Assembly (NCBI GenBank): GCA_022496805.1
Contig: CM040085.1
Location: 18,939,811-19,003,810, forward strand
DNA from: Pohlia nutans
Taxonomy: Eukaryota > Streptophyta > Bryopsida > Bryales > Mniaceae
Direction: 5' to 3'
Length of the DNA stretch: 64,000 nt
Positions 50,741-62,996 of the stretch are shown piece after piece. The position numbers and the translations under genes were made by a program. Positions within the stretch are counted from its first letter, which is position 1. Each line of letters opens with the position of its first letter. The notes under the pieces were generated by a model. It saw only the letters and a list, made by a program, of their open reading frames with translations. It was not told the DNA's origin and ran no database searches.

Positions 50741-51454
50741 AAGAGATACTGCGAAGGTCCGAATGATATAAGTGACAATGTTTCTAGACAGATCCAGCGT
50801 TCGCATTGCTGGCAGATTCAGAAATTGTACATGGATGCTGCACATTCTCCAAATTTTGCGAACAAGTCAGAGTTTTATTGGAGGTAGTACGGGCGCAGTC
50901 AAAGCATTTACTGGGTCATTCTAGATAAGCTTCAGAGACGAATGTACCGAATGTTTGCACGGTTGCTTCGTTCTCGACAGTTTAATATGGCGATGATTTA
51001 ATCCCTAGGGTTGTGCGCTTGGAAAGCTTTCTACATGCACACTGTTCAATGCAATCACCGAATTTCAAGTGGGATTTGGCTTGTTAGATCGCTGGATACC
51101 TTTTGTCTGTTCTGTTAGAACCATTCATGCAGCCAAAAAAATTCTGGCCGATTTTCGCTAGAATCTTACTTGATTCTGGGAGTGGCTACTTTTTCACTAG
51201 AAAAAGTGTGCAAAAAAAGTGGATGGAATCGCCAAAGTCAAAAATTCATCGTCGGTAATGGTCTAATTGTTTCGAATGTGCAGGCTCATGGTGGACATTC
51301 TCGTGCATCGGATTTGGACCGTTGAAGGAGCACACGTTCTTCTGATGTGAAGACTGGGTGCTGCAAACTTGGGATCTGTGGACCTCGTGGTTGGCATAGG
51401 TCTTGAACCGTTCAACTAATCATAACTGTTTAACGGGAATACCCTGACTAGAGC

Positions 51455-52960
51455 TGCCTACCCTTTCTTGCTAGATCTTCCAAGCCTGGGTACTCGGGAA
51501 CAACTGCGTTTGAAGAAAGCTTCCGCAGACATTACGCAAATGTAGACCTCTTCAATAATAATAGTCTCTTCTCTGTTCTGTCACCAAATCTAGCGAAGGA
51601 ATGTAGTGAGAAAAAAATTCTTCCTTCTCTCACAGCATGCAAATGTCCCTAGATCTCCTTTATAGACAACCAAGTTCTCTTTATTTCACACTGCAGCTAG
51701 CTGTACTGTACAGTCGGGTACAACGTGCTTACGAATTTTTCAATCACTTTTCACTAGAAAGTTCAACAATTTTTAGGAAGCTCTAGCATGCTCAAAAATG
51801 AACCGATTTTGAAACCACAAATTGCATTGGAATTGCAATGAAGTATGCTTCAACTTCATAATAAGCGAAAAAAGAATAATTTAAAATCATACAACAATTT
51901 AGATTTCTTTTATACACTATCTATCATTTCATAGTGAACCTTTGGAAAATAGTCAAAAAAAATTTGCATTTAAGTACAGAATAAGTAAGAAATCATACAA
52001 GTAGTTCAAGCGGTTTGGGATCAAGTATCTCTAAAGCAATTGTGAAGGTTCATTTTTAATATGTACCATTAAATACAAGTTGTAATTTTTACAAATGGTG
52101 GCAGCACTAAATGGTAGATAGCATATAGAAAACATCAAATAACTGTATGATTTTCAATTACACATGTGTATATATAATGATGATAAAGTAGACTTTAGTG
52201 TGATTCCAATGCAATTTACAATTTGAAATTCCGTTCATTTTTTAGCATACATGGGCCTTCCAAAGTTCCCACAAATCTCAACTGGATGCAGAATTCGTAA
52301 CCATCTTGTACCTGACTGTACATTCCCTTAGTTTCCCAATTTCTCTGATAAATCTGTCATGTTGTCCACACATTCAATTGTTCCACAGTTTGTGAAAGTT
52401 GAATTTGTCAACTTCCACATGTCAACTTGTGAACTCGTTTTTGAACGGACATGCAAGTTTGGCAACGTTACCCCTTCCATAACATTCAGTAGCCTTCATG
52501 CCCACTGCCTTTCCTTCATGCACTTTGCTCATCACCTTGAGCCTCCACCTGTCCACTTAGCTACTGATGAAGTACTGTTGAGTGTGGAATATTCCACACC
52601 ATCTACTGTAGAGCTAAGGGTGAGACAATGCATGCTACTGAATGTTATGTCGTGGATAATCGTATGCATTTGGAGTAACTTACAGTAAAGAGATCTGGAT
52701 ACATGATGTTTGGTCTTAAAACTGTCGGTACGAAGTCAAAAGTGTCGGTAAAGGAAATGTAGATCAGTGTGGAAATTGAGGCTGGCAACTGTCAACTTGT
52801 GTTGAACATGTGTCTACAACTGTTACCCACGTAGGAGCAGAAGTTGATGCACGTGCTGACATGTACTACGCTACTACTATTTGACTTTTGCACGAACTAT
52901 TCCAAGTTGGCATGATCCAGCAAAATGAATGCCACCACTTTAAGCCACAAGCTTTATTTA
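51455..52960. repeat. Segmental duplication, copy 1 (partner 55795..57150)
   Basis: Shared blocks in the same order include CTTGCTAGATCTT, TTCAATAATAATAG, CCCTTAGTTTCCCAATTTCT, GAACTCGTTTTTGAACGGAC, GGAGTAACTTACAGTAAAGA and GATGCACGTGCTGACATGT. This copy carries the ATAACATTCAGTAG element at 52479; the partner lacks it. I see no gene inside. Confidence 0.75.
52479..52648. mobile_element. ATAACATTCAGTAG element, copy 3, with an empty site in the duplicate
   Basis: 170 bp, ends ATAACATTCAGTAGCC and CTACTGAATGTTAT. The duplicate at about 56205 reads CACCTTCGTGGATG without the element. Comparison suggests the element runs from C before ATAAC to G after TTAT, with a 2-bp TC duplication. Confidence 0.8.
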
Positions 52961-53689
52961 GCACTTTTTAATGCAAACGGCAAACACCTTGATACCTAAA
53001 TCTTTATTTTCTAAGTTGAGTCATAGAACTTTGTGCAGTTGAGACATGTCACAGTTTTGGCGCTCTGAATCCACAGCAATGTTACGAATCCACGGCAATG
53101 TTACAAAATTGACGATAGCTGTAAATATTGCTGTCCGTTATGATTTTATCATATGAGGATTGGAAACCATGACTTACTTCGGAAGAATCTAGCACACACT
53201 GGGAATTCGCAAAGTTAACAAACCCGTAGATTATCATGAAGAATTGCATCATGTGATGGGAAACAGATCTATGTCAATTTCCTGTCGACATTAAGGACTG
53301 GTGAGGTAATCTTTGAGCCAAATGAATTTTGCAGTCACCCCAGTGACCTGTGTCATACAATTTAGCATTTTCTTTTAACCAAAATAGCTTCAAATTCAAT
53401 CAACTTATGAGGTAGCTGCATAGAGCAAGTAGTTCTTGACAAAACAAAAACTTATGATTCCGTCGAGATTGAATTTTGAGAAGTGCAATGAAGCATCCAA
53501 AAAAACATGTCACTTGGTGCAGACAGTTTGTACACACAAATTTGAAAGTTGGTGGCCATGAGCAACACACAACTTTTATGACTCTCTACTATATAACGCA
53601 CAGTGGTGCACACACACTCAAATTCACAATGGTTCCACTGCCAGAACTGTCGTGCCGGGCTCTAGTACATACCTATGTAATCTATTATA

Positions 53690-53791
53690 CTCCCTCTGTC
53701 CCATAATGACTTGCACGTAGGTTCTGTGAAATCTACCTCTTGAGGTAGATTTCAGAGAACCTACGTGTAAGTCATTATGGGACAGAGGGAG
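53690..53791. mobile_element. Stowaway-like miniature element, near-perfect hairpin
   Basis: TA-flanked, 102 bp, arms CTCCCTCTGTCCCATAATGA and TCATTATGGGACAGAGGGAG almost fully palindromic. The arm matches the classic plant Stowaway consensus. Between 52961 and 53689 I see no gene. Confidence 0.85.
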
Positions 53792-54290
53792 TATAAGACA
53801 GAGTGGTGCACGCACACGCATGCTTCCCTTGACGGTTCCGTCGCCCTAACCTACCACTTTTTGTCCATGAGCAGTGAGGTTACTAACATCTTGTAACCAC
53901 TTTTACTGCCTCCTAGTGGTTTGACAGTTATCTAGAAAGTTCAAAACTACTGTTACCAATTGCAAAGTTACATCTCTTTCAATACACTTGGTTGCACTTA
54001 ATATAAGTGAGTGTTTGGCTAAATGTCAGTCTATGACTACTAATCTTTGAATGGAAAAAAACAGATTGTCTATTGTCTGTTGTCTACAACCTTCCACTTT
54101 GAATGTTTGCAGTATAAGAAATTCATCCATTCGAGTTATCTTTTCACTCTAAAAAAAGTCTTAACCCATGTACATGATTTCTAACTTCATGTAAATATCT
54201 TATTGATTCATGTTCAAAAGTTTGATGGCTGAAATCTTGAAACGAGAGTGGATCTTGAAATAGGGACGGACGCTGTGGGCCAGTATGGTC

Positions 54291-54534
54291 ATATTCGTTA
54301 TATTGAGACTTTTAGCTGATTTTGAGATAGAATGCCAGTTATTCAAAAATTCATTTAAAAAATAATAATTGAAACCAAAAAAAAATTAATGCTCAAATAG
54401 TGATTCTATAATGAAATTCCAAAAGGTGGTGTTGTTAAATATTTATAAAAAAAATAGTAGTAAGGAGATAAAACGGTTTATTTTTGAGTCGAAGATAAAA
54501 ATGAGACTGCGAAAAGTCTCAATATAACGAATAT
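54291..54534. mobile_element. Miniature element with ATATTCGTTATATTGAGAC arms
   Basis: Arms ATATTCGTTATATTGAGACT and AGTCTCAATATAACGAATAT, 244 bp. Outer CAGT (54281) and ACTG (54547) may be the true pogo-like ends. Confidence 0.7.
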
Positions 54535-54976
54535 GGATGGGACAACTGAGTTGTCCCATCCATCAGGATCGAAAATGTCGGTCATGTAAAATTTTCTCGC
54601 TGGGCCTCGGTTCATGTGTTGTTTTCTTCCGGTGACTTTGCATTGGAACAAGCTCCTTTTATGTCAAAATAAATAAATGTCGGTCATGTAAGTGTCGATG
54701 AACAAGACACGCGAGTAGGAGCCACAAGCACGACAAAGCAGATTCTCGTTCATCATAATACAAATTATATTAATTCAATACTAGAAAACTGTATGTCAGT
54801 CCCCATCAGACCTACTCAGAACTAATGTAAATAAATCAGTACATCCTGACCTCAGTTACGTTGGGTCCCAAAATAATCAGACTATAATAATATAGTTTGA
54901 ATATATACATGTGACAACTGACAACTGTGCACGATATTCCAAACTCTTGTTCTTGGAGAGCTAGCCTGACTGAGTA

Positions 54977-55581
54977 CAGTCCACCCTCTATAAGTGTTAC
55001 CTCTATAAGTGTTAAAATTCCATAAGTGTTAACATTTTTTCTACTCTTTACTTGGGGAGACTACAATAACGTTAAGTGTTAAGTGTTAACTGATTGGCTA
55101 CTCCCCTCTTTGTAATTTTGCCCTCTATATCTGTTAACTTATTATTATACTATATAATACCATACAATACAATATACTGTAACATAGCACATGTAATATA
55201 CTGTAACATACTGTAACATACCCCCCATTTAGAAATTATTAGGTGCAGGATATTGACTGCAACTCCCTCCCTCGTCAACTCAGTTTACCCTAGCAGGTTG
55301 AGCCAGTCTACCAGCGTTCGAATTTCTGAGAATGTTGTTTTCGAATTTCAGACTTGTAGGGCGAATCACATACCATTAGAAAGCTATTGAGGAGACGATT
55401 CCAATGATAGTAGTTTTGTCGAATTCCGACTTCTAACGAGTGAGTTATGGTTGGCCGAAATCTGCCTTCCAAGTCTCCTGCGGTAGATTTGTTAAACTCT
55501 ATATTTCTATAAGTGTTAACACTCTATAAGTGTTAACAATATTACCACTCCCAATTGTTAACACTTATAGAGGGTGGACTG
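54977..55581. mobile_element. Pogo-like Tc1/mariner miniature element
   Basis: Ends CAGTCCACCCTCTATAAGTG and CACTTATAGAGGGTGGACTG, flanked by TA on each side, 605 bp. TATAAGTGTTAAC motifs are repeated several times near both ends. It is non-coding. Confidence 0.85.
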
Positions 55582-56407
55582 TATACAATTTTACAATAGA
55601 GCAAACAGTTTTGCTTTGACACGTGTTGAAAATATAATATTGGAAGTTTTCTTCAAAAGAGTCAATTCGCCATCAGTAGTCAGTTTCGATGAGCCAGGGG
55701 TACGTGATTCTTTCTATCAATTCGGATTCTATCACTACTCGAATCATACACTGATTGTTGGCCGGGCTGACAAAATCTGCCTTGTCTTTCTGTCTGCAAC
55801 TTGCTAGATCTTTCAAGTCTAGGGAACACGTTCTGCGTTTGAAGAAAAGCTTCAATAATAATAGCACCTTCTAGATCTAGCGAATGAATGTAGAGCATAA
55901 ATTAATATTCTTCCTTCTCTCAGAAGTATCACACTGTCACAGCCAGGATGCCAATGTGTGCGAAAAGGTCTAGACCCCTAGCTAGATAGACCTCTTTCAA
56001 AACAGACAACCTTCTCTAATTTCACTCTGCAGCTGTACTGTACATTCCCTTAGTTTCCCAATTTCTCTGATAAATCTGTGTCATGTTTTCCGCACATTTA
56101 ATTGTTCCACAGGTTTGGGAAAGTTGAATTTGTCAAGTTCTTCCATATGTCTAAGTTGTGAACTCGTTTTTGAACGGACATGCAAGTTTGCAACACTACA
56201 CCTTCGTGGATGATCACATGCATTTGGAGTAACTTACAGTAAAGAGATCTGGTTACAAGATTTTTGGTCAAAAAGTGTCGGTAAAGGAAATGTAGATTGA
56301 TCAGTGTGGAAATTGAGACTGGCAACTGTCAACTCGTGTTGAACATGTATCTATAACTGTTGCCCATGTGGGAGCAGAAGTGGATGCACGTGCTGACATG
56401 TGAGCCT

Positions 56408-57057
56408 GGGTCCATTCTCCGAAACACGTACCACCTAAGTTGTCATCAGTGCTTTTTCAGTGCTTTTTTCAAGGCATTTTCAATGTGATGTTTGATTTAA
56501 ATTGTAATTAGAGAGGAAAGCACTGGAAGGAGAAGCGACGCTTCTGACTGCCGTTGGAGGTGCTCTTCAGTCGGAAAGGACACAACAGACAAATTAAAGT
56601 GTTGCTTGTCAGTTGGGGAGGACACAACAGACAAATAAAAGCCGGATTCTCCGTCGGTCAGGAGCGTCGCATTTCCTACTAGTGAAGTGATATGTCAATG
56701 TTTCCAACATGTATATAAAACACATAGTACAAGATGAAAGCAATATTGTAAACAATTAGCTATCAAAAGCACTAGAATAGCTCTGTCATCAGTGGTTTTA
56801 ATGACTCACCAAGGACTTTTCTAAATGATAAATAATAAAAAAATGGTATAAATTTTGGGATAATTGAATGAGAATGATGATCATGTGAATGAAAATTGAA
56901 AAAAATACACTACAAAATTGTTCTTTGAATGAAAATCATGACTTTCTTGTCTCTAGCTACTCTCCAAAGGACTCTCCAAAAGACTCTCCAAAGCAACCAA
57001 AAGCAGGCGGGTTTGGTACGTGTTTCGGAGTTGGTACGTGTTTCGGAGAATGGACCC
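56408..57057. mobile_element. GGGTCC-ended element, copy B, with nested CACTA-like element
   Basis: Ends GGGTCCATTCTCCGAAACAC and GTGTTTCGGAGAATGGACCC, flanked by GCCT on both sides (56404..56407 and 57058..57061). It is opposite in orientation to copy A. The right end has a duplicated GGTACGTGTTTCGGAG. It is interrupted at 56521..56684. Confidence 0.85.
56521..56684. mobile_element. Nested 164-bp CACTA-like element
   Basis: Ends CACTGGAAGGAGAAGCGACG and CGTCGCATTTCCTACTAGTG, flanked by AAG on both sides. Copy A of the host element shows the empty site (GAGGAAAGTGATATG in this orientation), confirming a 3-bp target duplication. Confidence 0.85.
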
Positions 57058-57815
57058 GCCTACACTACGACTATTTGACGTTTGCTCGTACTATTCCAAG
57101 TTGCATGATCCACTAAACTGAATATCTACCATTTACTTCAAGTCACAAGCATTAGGGGAGTCAGAGCATCTCCAGCAGCAACTCTGAAGTGCACTCGGAA
57201 GGCTATCTAAAAATTACAGGGCATAACTTACCCTCGGGTATGCAACTCCAATATTATATGACCCTGATCATAATCACTTATATTTCATTTTAGTCCAATC
57301 TCAAGTGATGTAATTTGTTTTAATGTAAGAAACTCTTGTAGCCCTCTTAATGAGGAATCCAAAAATATAATAATATACAAGAGCTGAATTTTCCTTGAAG
57401 GCAATAATAGCATTAAAAACCTAATTATATGAGTTTTTTTAATACATGTAGCATAGGCCAAGCTACCCAACTTTTTGGGCTTTTTAATAAAATTTTAAGA
57501 TTGTTTTATTATAAATAAAACACCGTCAATGACTTTTAATTTTCATTAGAGGCAACTTCTTGTATAGATTTTTTAAAATTATGCATAATTAGGTGTTTCA
57601 ATTCTTTATATACGTTGTGGAGATTTTTTTTAATAAATATGCAACCCAACATTTTCTACATCTCATTTTATTTAATTTAGTCTTCACCTAACTATTTGGT
57701 TATTTTATTTTTATATAATTTGGTATAATATTTACAAAAGCTGTCCTCTAACGCGTTTTAATGCCAATGCCCCTTGTGAATAATATGGGGAGTGGCATAC
57801 CTGGGAACTTACCCA

Positions 57816-58185
57816 ACAACATCACTCAATTAGACTCTTAAAATAGTAAGTAAGAGCCTCCTTACATGTATGGGTGGATGGATCCTTATTGCCTGCGTTC
57901 ACCAATGTCGGAATCTCCATAGCACTTTCTTGTGCCTCTCAACATTGTATTCTGTACTGATATGGCAAAGAGCTTTGCCCGGTTTCTGCACTCACCAATG
58001 ATCGATAGGACTCTTCTCTTCTACGGCTATTTTTGACCACTGATGGAGCAAGTAAGGAGGCCCTAAGTCACTCACAAGTCACCACACACGGATTGTACAA
58101 TCATGATGTAGAATTAAGAAGAGAAGATACACTAGCTTGAGTGGTTTTGAGGAACCAACCCCTCTTACATTATCCAATATCATAG
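57816..58185. repeat. Dispersed repeat, partner of 44853..45080
   Basis: It has the same ordered blocks as the copy near 44900, with an additional segment of about 180 bp between them. It is non-coding. Confidence 0.55.
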
Positions 58186-58935
58186 TTGTTCACTAACCCA
58201 TGCACATCCATTTTTCCAGAGCCAAAATGTTTTCCAGAGTGATGGAGAGATGCTCTCTGTGCGAGCACTCTAGCTTTTGCAACAAGCTTTGGAGTGAGGA
58301 TGTGGCTCATGTCACCTTGAAGTATGGTTGCATAATCCCTCTTGTGGTTTCAATTCGTGTGTAGAAAATAGGGAATTGTTTTGGTGAGAGTCTCACGAGT
58401 GTGAGCCAACCCGTAGGAATCGCGTTGCAGGGTCTCCCCTAAAAGCTCGCACTCTTTCACCCCCACCCCCTAATGAGGAGTGTTGAACGCTGAACTCAAT
58501 TGCATATTGGATCAATGCAGAGTACCATCATTTTCAATAAAGCTTCTTCAGTGAGTTGTCCCTCTCTATTTTGACATGTTTGGGAAGCCCCAACTTCAAG
58601 GTGGCAGGCATGGATTAGTCACATAAATGACTTGTCACACGTGTATTGCTTGAAACAATAATAACGTCATATTATGGAGGATGGTACTGCAATAAAATCC
58701 AAGAAAACATTGTAACCGCTCAATACATGTTCTATATGATGATTTCACATGAAAGTGAAGCAGGGAATGGAATTTTGAATGGATTGCACATAACATACTG
58801 TACACCATATCGATATTGATCTCAGAGACCTTAAGAGAGTCAAGGGAAATAGATCTTTCTGTTGCAACTGATTCAGAATTTTCACCTTTTATATTTTGTA
58901 TCAATGCTGATAATACACAATAGGTAATGTACTTT

Positions 58936-59095
58936 CACTACAAGCAGAGGCGTCGTTTCTCACTCCGGAGGATCCACTTCATTGTCACTTCATTGTCGCT
59001 TTTCACTGTACACGCTTGTCCTACATGACAAATCGCACTCACTAAGTCCAACCAAAAAATTGGTGAGTGCAAAGTGACACCTTTTCCTTGTAGTG
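58936..59095. mobile_element. CACTA-like 160-bp miniature element
   Basis: Ends CACTACAAGCAGAGGCG and CACCTTTTCCTTGTAGTG, flanked by TTT on each side. Confidence 0.75.
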
Positions 59096-59637
59096 TTTGT
59101 ATCCATGCTGCTTCTGAGGTAAGATTATCATTAAGCAGTAGAAGAAACATTGAATGCTTTTACGGAAGCGTTCTGCAGGCCTTTATACTTGCAGCGTTGA
59201 AGGGTTCCACTATTCAGGTAAAACAAACAGCATTTGCATCTTAAACTCTGATTTCTGGTATCTTGCCTTATGATCATGAGCAAGGGCTACCGACACTCAG
59301 ATCAAGTCCCTTCTGCATGTAACACCAATGTTAGCGACCTGTTGTTAATCGAGCGATAGCCAAGTCCATGAATTGAAGAGGGTTAAGATTGATCTCAAAA
59401 GTAGATTGTTCTAAAGTCTGGAAATCATTCATTGTATACACTGCTGTCTTGTGCACGTGCTATTGTGCTACCTCGCGGTAATAGTTGTTATTCTAGGTTT
59501 CTTATTTGCAAGACCGGTACGTTGTTCTATCGGACTATGCAACGTGCAGGTACTGTACATGGTGACAAGCGAATCCTTTTTGATATTGTAGCGAATGGAA
59601 GAAATGGAATTGACGTTGACAAGTGCATAACTCACTG

Positions 59638-59829
59638 CACTAGTAGGAAATGTGTCGTTTTCACTTACTATAATTGAAAAATGAATGAAACCGCGCCAGG
59701 CACATGGGTTGCGCTGATGCTGGTGAGTGGTTTTGGTCACAAGAAGACAGAAATCAAGGTACAATATTCCGTCACTGTTCACTGTTTTCACAAAGTGGGG
59801 AATGAAAAACGACAGTTCTGCTACTAGTG
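59638..59829. mobile_element. CACTA-like miniature element, first of two adjacent copies
   Basis: Ends CACTAGTAGGAAATGTGTCG and AACGACAGTTCTGCTACTAG then TG, 192 bp. It is about 85-90 percent similar by eye to the next copy, only 23 bp away in the same orientation. The flanks share ACTG. Confidence 0.8.
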
Positions 59830-59852
59830 ACTGTCGTGCGTACTAGCATAAT

Positions 59853-60045
59853 CACTAGTAGGAAATGTGTCGTTTTTCACTTACTATGATTGAAAAAGGA
59901 ATGAAACCGCGCCAGGCATATGGGTGGTGTCAGTGCTGGTGAGTGGTTTTGGTCACAAGATGACAAAAATATAAGCATAGCATTCAACCACTATTCACTA
60001 TTTCCAAGAAAGAGGGAATGAAAAATGACAGGTTTGCTAGTAGTG
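59853..60045. mobile_element. CACTA-like miniature element, second adjacent copy
   Basis: Ends CACTAGTAGGAAATGTGTCG and TGACAGGTTTGCTAGTAGTG, flanked by AAT on both sides, 193 bp. A truncated third copy lies at 28258..28365. Confidence 0.85.
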
Positions 60046-60701
60046 AATACTTTGCACGGCTTTCCATTGAGCATCTGCACCTTAACTTCTGAAACTGGAC
60101 GTTCCAATCCTTTTCATTCGTGTCACATTCAGAATTGGGAGGTTCAACTAGGGTTCCACTCTCTCGATGAGCCAAACGTGAAATGTAGATCGAAAGGTCA
60201 TATGTATGGGCCTACAAATGTGACATGTGGAAAGTTTCCTTAGTTCCCCAAAGCTTTGTCCCGTTGAAGACTTGCACCAAGGACCTACAAATGTGACGAG
60301 TTTCCCAACGTTCCATGGAAATTCGTTGCAAGTTGGCTGAGAACATGAAAGTCATAGACGATGAAATCTATATTATAAAATGAGCAGTGTCACCAATTCA
60401 TCCAAATTGATGGTCACGTTCTCATCCATAAAATTTTCATCCAATAAGATGAAGGTACTATGCTTCACAATTTCATGCCTTTCGGTAATGCAAAGTAGGG
60501 AAAAATCAATCCAACATTCCAACCATGTTACTAATGATATGTACTCAAGCCTTTTTAATTACGGTTTCTTGTACGGCCAGTTCTCTGTTACGAGCAGTAG
60601 GTTGTTCTTGTACTATGACTGGTTTCTAACTGGAGTTTGTGGAGCCAGCTCTTATTGTATACCACCTATTCCAAACGAGAGCAGACTTGTGTCGTACAGA
60701 A

Positions 60702-60830
60702 GGGGGAAACAATGTTTGGCGTTTTTACATTCTACCTTCAAAATGAAATTATTGCAAATTCACTAATGGAGACACATGTATACATAATGCCAAGCTAGAA
60801 TGTAAAAACGCCTAACATTATTTCTCCCCT
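60702..60830. mobile_element. Miniature inverted repeat with GGGGGAAACAATGTTTGGCG arms
   Basis: The left arm continues into TTTTTACATTCTA and is mirrored by TAGAATGTAAAAACGCC and ATTATTTCTCCCC. A 128-codon plus-strand open frame (60380..60766) runs into this element and has no recognisable domain, so I do not call it a gene. Confidence 0.7.
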
Positions 60831-60914
60831 ATGGCCCTATAGTACAGTTATACTCATGCAAAAGTATAACAATTTTGTATTTGGGTATTTAGCACGACTA
60901 TAGGCTAATTGGTA

Positions 60915-61046
60915 TAAGGTAGACGGACCCATTACCATCTATTTAACAATTCTGCCCTCGATGTATACATTTGTGTTCTAGAATGTACGCTATCAATACA
61001 TGAGGGTGGAATTGGGTGTTGGGTGGTAATAGGTGTGTCCACCTTA
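60915..61046. mobile_element. Short element with TAAGGTAGACGGACCCATTACC ends
   Basis: Arms TAAGGTAGACGGACCCATTA and TAATAGGTGTGTCCACCTTA, 132 bp. It is related at the ends to 40784..41243 and to the 10383 and 37684 repeats. Confidence 0.65.
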
Positions 61047-61591
61047 CAGTCGAAATGCTTTCAATGGAAGTTCGCATCAGTGCCAACTCCATGAAAACTT
61101 GAGTAAATCCTGAGTTTGCACTGCCGGTAGTGGGGTTTCCTTGGAGTTTATAACTTTGATTTTCCAATATTTTGAAACTTCATCTTTTCTTACTTGTAGA
61201 CAAGTGAGTCTTCACCATTGCAAATATGAAGATGAGTTTTCAATATTAAACCCTGTAACTCACTTTCTTGAAGTAAGAAGCAACTTCCAATGTTCAAAAA
61301 ATTATAAGTTGAAGAATGCAAGTGTCACATGACAAGTTCTGTCCAATGACAAGAATCTCCAACAATGAAAGTGGCTCATTTAATTAGTGAAATTCAAATT
61401 TTTCACATAGTTGCTCTTAAATTTTACATGTTCTTGGTGAAAAATTAATAACAATAATAATGATAATGATAAAATAATATTAACAAAGGATTCCAATGCA
61501 CTAAGAAATTTATCATTTGGATCCAATATGCAAAAGTTATATTGGTATATGTTACAAAAACCACCCTTGATCAAATGTTGGAATGGTCTAG

Positions 61592-62130
61592 TTAACCCTT
61601 TGACGCGCTGCGTCCATATAATGGATGACGAACAGATTGTAACCTTTCTCTTGACTACATCCTGTACAATTTTTCATCCATCCAAAATTTTCTTGGTTCT
61701 TGTGCTAGTTGAATATCATTTATACATGTATGGATCTTCAAAATAAGATATTGTGATTCTATTAAAAATAACATAATTGGTTTATGTCAAGTTTCATTCT
61801 CAGTTCAAAAAGTGAAACCTTAAACATGATTTTCCAAAATAAGTAGAATCAAATAATGGAAACCATACCATCTCGCAGTGCATGTTATTCCAAATTCATT
61901 ACAATAATTTTTAATTTTTTTTGGTTAACTTGGGATTTTTAATTGAATTTCAAAAGGAAAGCTTGAAAATTTTATTAAATTTTATTAATAAAAAATATGA
62001 TAAATCCAACCGTACAGATGTGATCTTCACATTGACATTATAACTTAGCTTTGTACATCAACTCCATTTTTGTTATTCATCAAACATTTTACAACGCATC
62101 TTCGAAATCAGTGTTGAATCGGGATGTTAA
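61592..62130. mobile_element. TTAA-flanked element, AACGCG subfamily, copy 2
   Basis: The left end is TTAACCCTTTGACGCG; the right end is decayed (GGGATGTTAA). It is similar over its length to 40030..40575 (GATAAATCCAACCGTACAGA and GTTTATGTCAAGTTTCATTC are shared). Confidence 0.65.
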
Positions 62131-62462
62131 GATGTACCCATTTTAAGATTTTGGGATAAATGCTTTTGGATTACTTGCAACTTTGGTTGTCCCTATCTTA
62201 GTACTTTGTAAGTATACAATTTTTTATATTTGAAAACATACATCTTAAGACAAGTACTTATCCTGAACTGAATGCATCAAGTGAAAAGTTTATTTACATA
62301 CCTATAGAACACTAACAATATAGATCTTGAATAATGAAGATCTACAATATTTGTGAACTACTTTGGAATCACATCTTAATTTTGGTTGCAAGACTAGCGT
62401 GAATGAAGAGTTTATTGGGTATACATGATTTGAAGACGTTCAATTACAAAATACCAAATTAA

Positions 62463-62699
62463 TTAATCCCTAAAGGTCAAAGAAGCCCAAATTGAGCCTC
62501 ATGTTTTTTTAACAATTTTGAGTAGGCCCTATGTGGACTTCTTTTGTTCAAACTTATTTGTCTTTTGACCAACATATGTAATGTTCTTCACTAATTCCAG
62601 GGATATAAAATTTGGTCCCATGTGAATTATATTTTTCACAATATGATCAATTGAATTTGTCATTTTAAAACCATGAATCCTCCTTCCTTTACAGGTTAA
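62463..62699. mobile_element. TTAA-flanked miniature element, copy near the right edge
   Basis: Starts TTAATCCCTAAAGGTCAAAG and ends TTCCTTTACAGGTTAA. The interior matches copies at 6862 and 16143 in the same orientation. Confidence 0.75.
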
Positions 62700-62996
62700 T
62701 GTCAATTCTTGCACGGAAATAAAGACATCTAAATTCATTATTGGTCACCCCCTAATAGTTGCTGGAATTCTAATCCACCCTTCCACCTTCGACTGCACAG
62801 GCTTGATATGTTCAAATATTCTTCTCTCGAAAGACTGCATTCAAAGAACTTGAAAGAAAAACCCTAAATCCACTTTGTCTACTGAAAACGTGCTTGTGCT
62901 GCTGAATTGCCTATGGCTTCCAGATCGCTGCAAGTTGTTACCAGCAAACACTTCACAATGACAGACAGGATCCTTGTGTGGAGAAACTAGTGTATT

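Larger units (their letters stand above)
55795..57150. repeat. Segmental duplication, copy 2
   Basis: Partner of 51455..52960. This copy lacks the ATAACATTCAGTAG insert and instead carries the GGGTCC-ended element at 56408..57057 between CTGACATGTGAGCCT and CTACACTACGACTATTTGAC. Confidence 0.75.

Noticed and set aside
60380..60766. 128-codon plus-strand frame
   Set aside because: It runs into a miniature inverted repeat and shows no domain or conserved motif.
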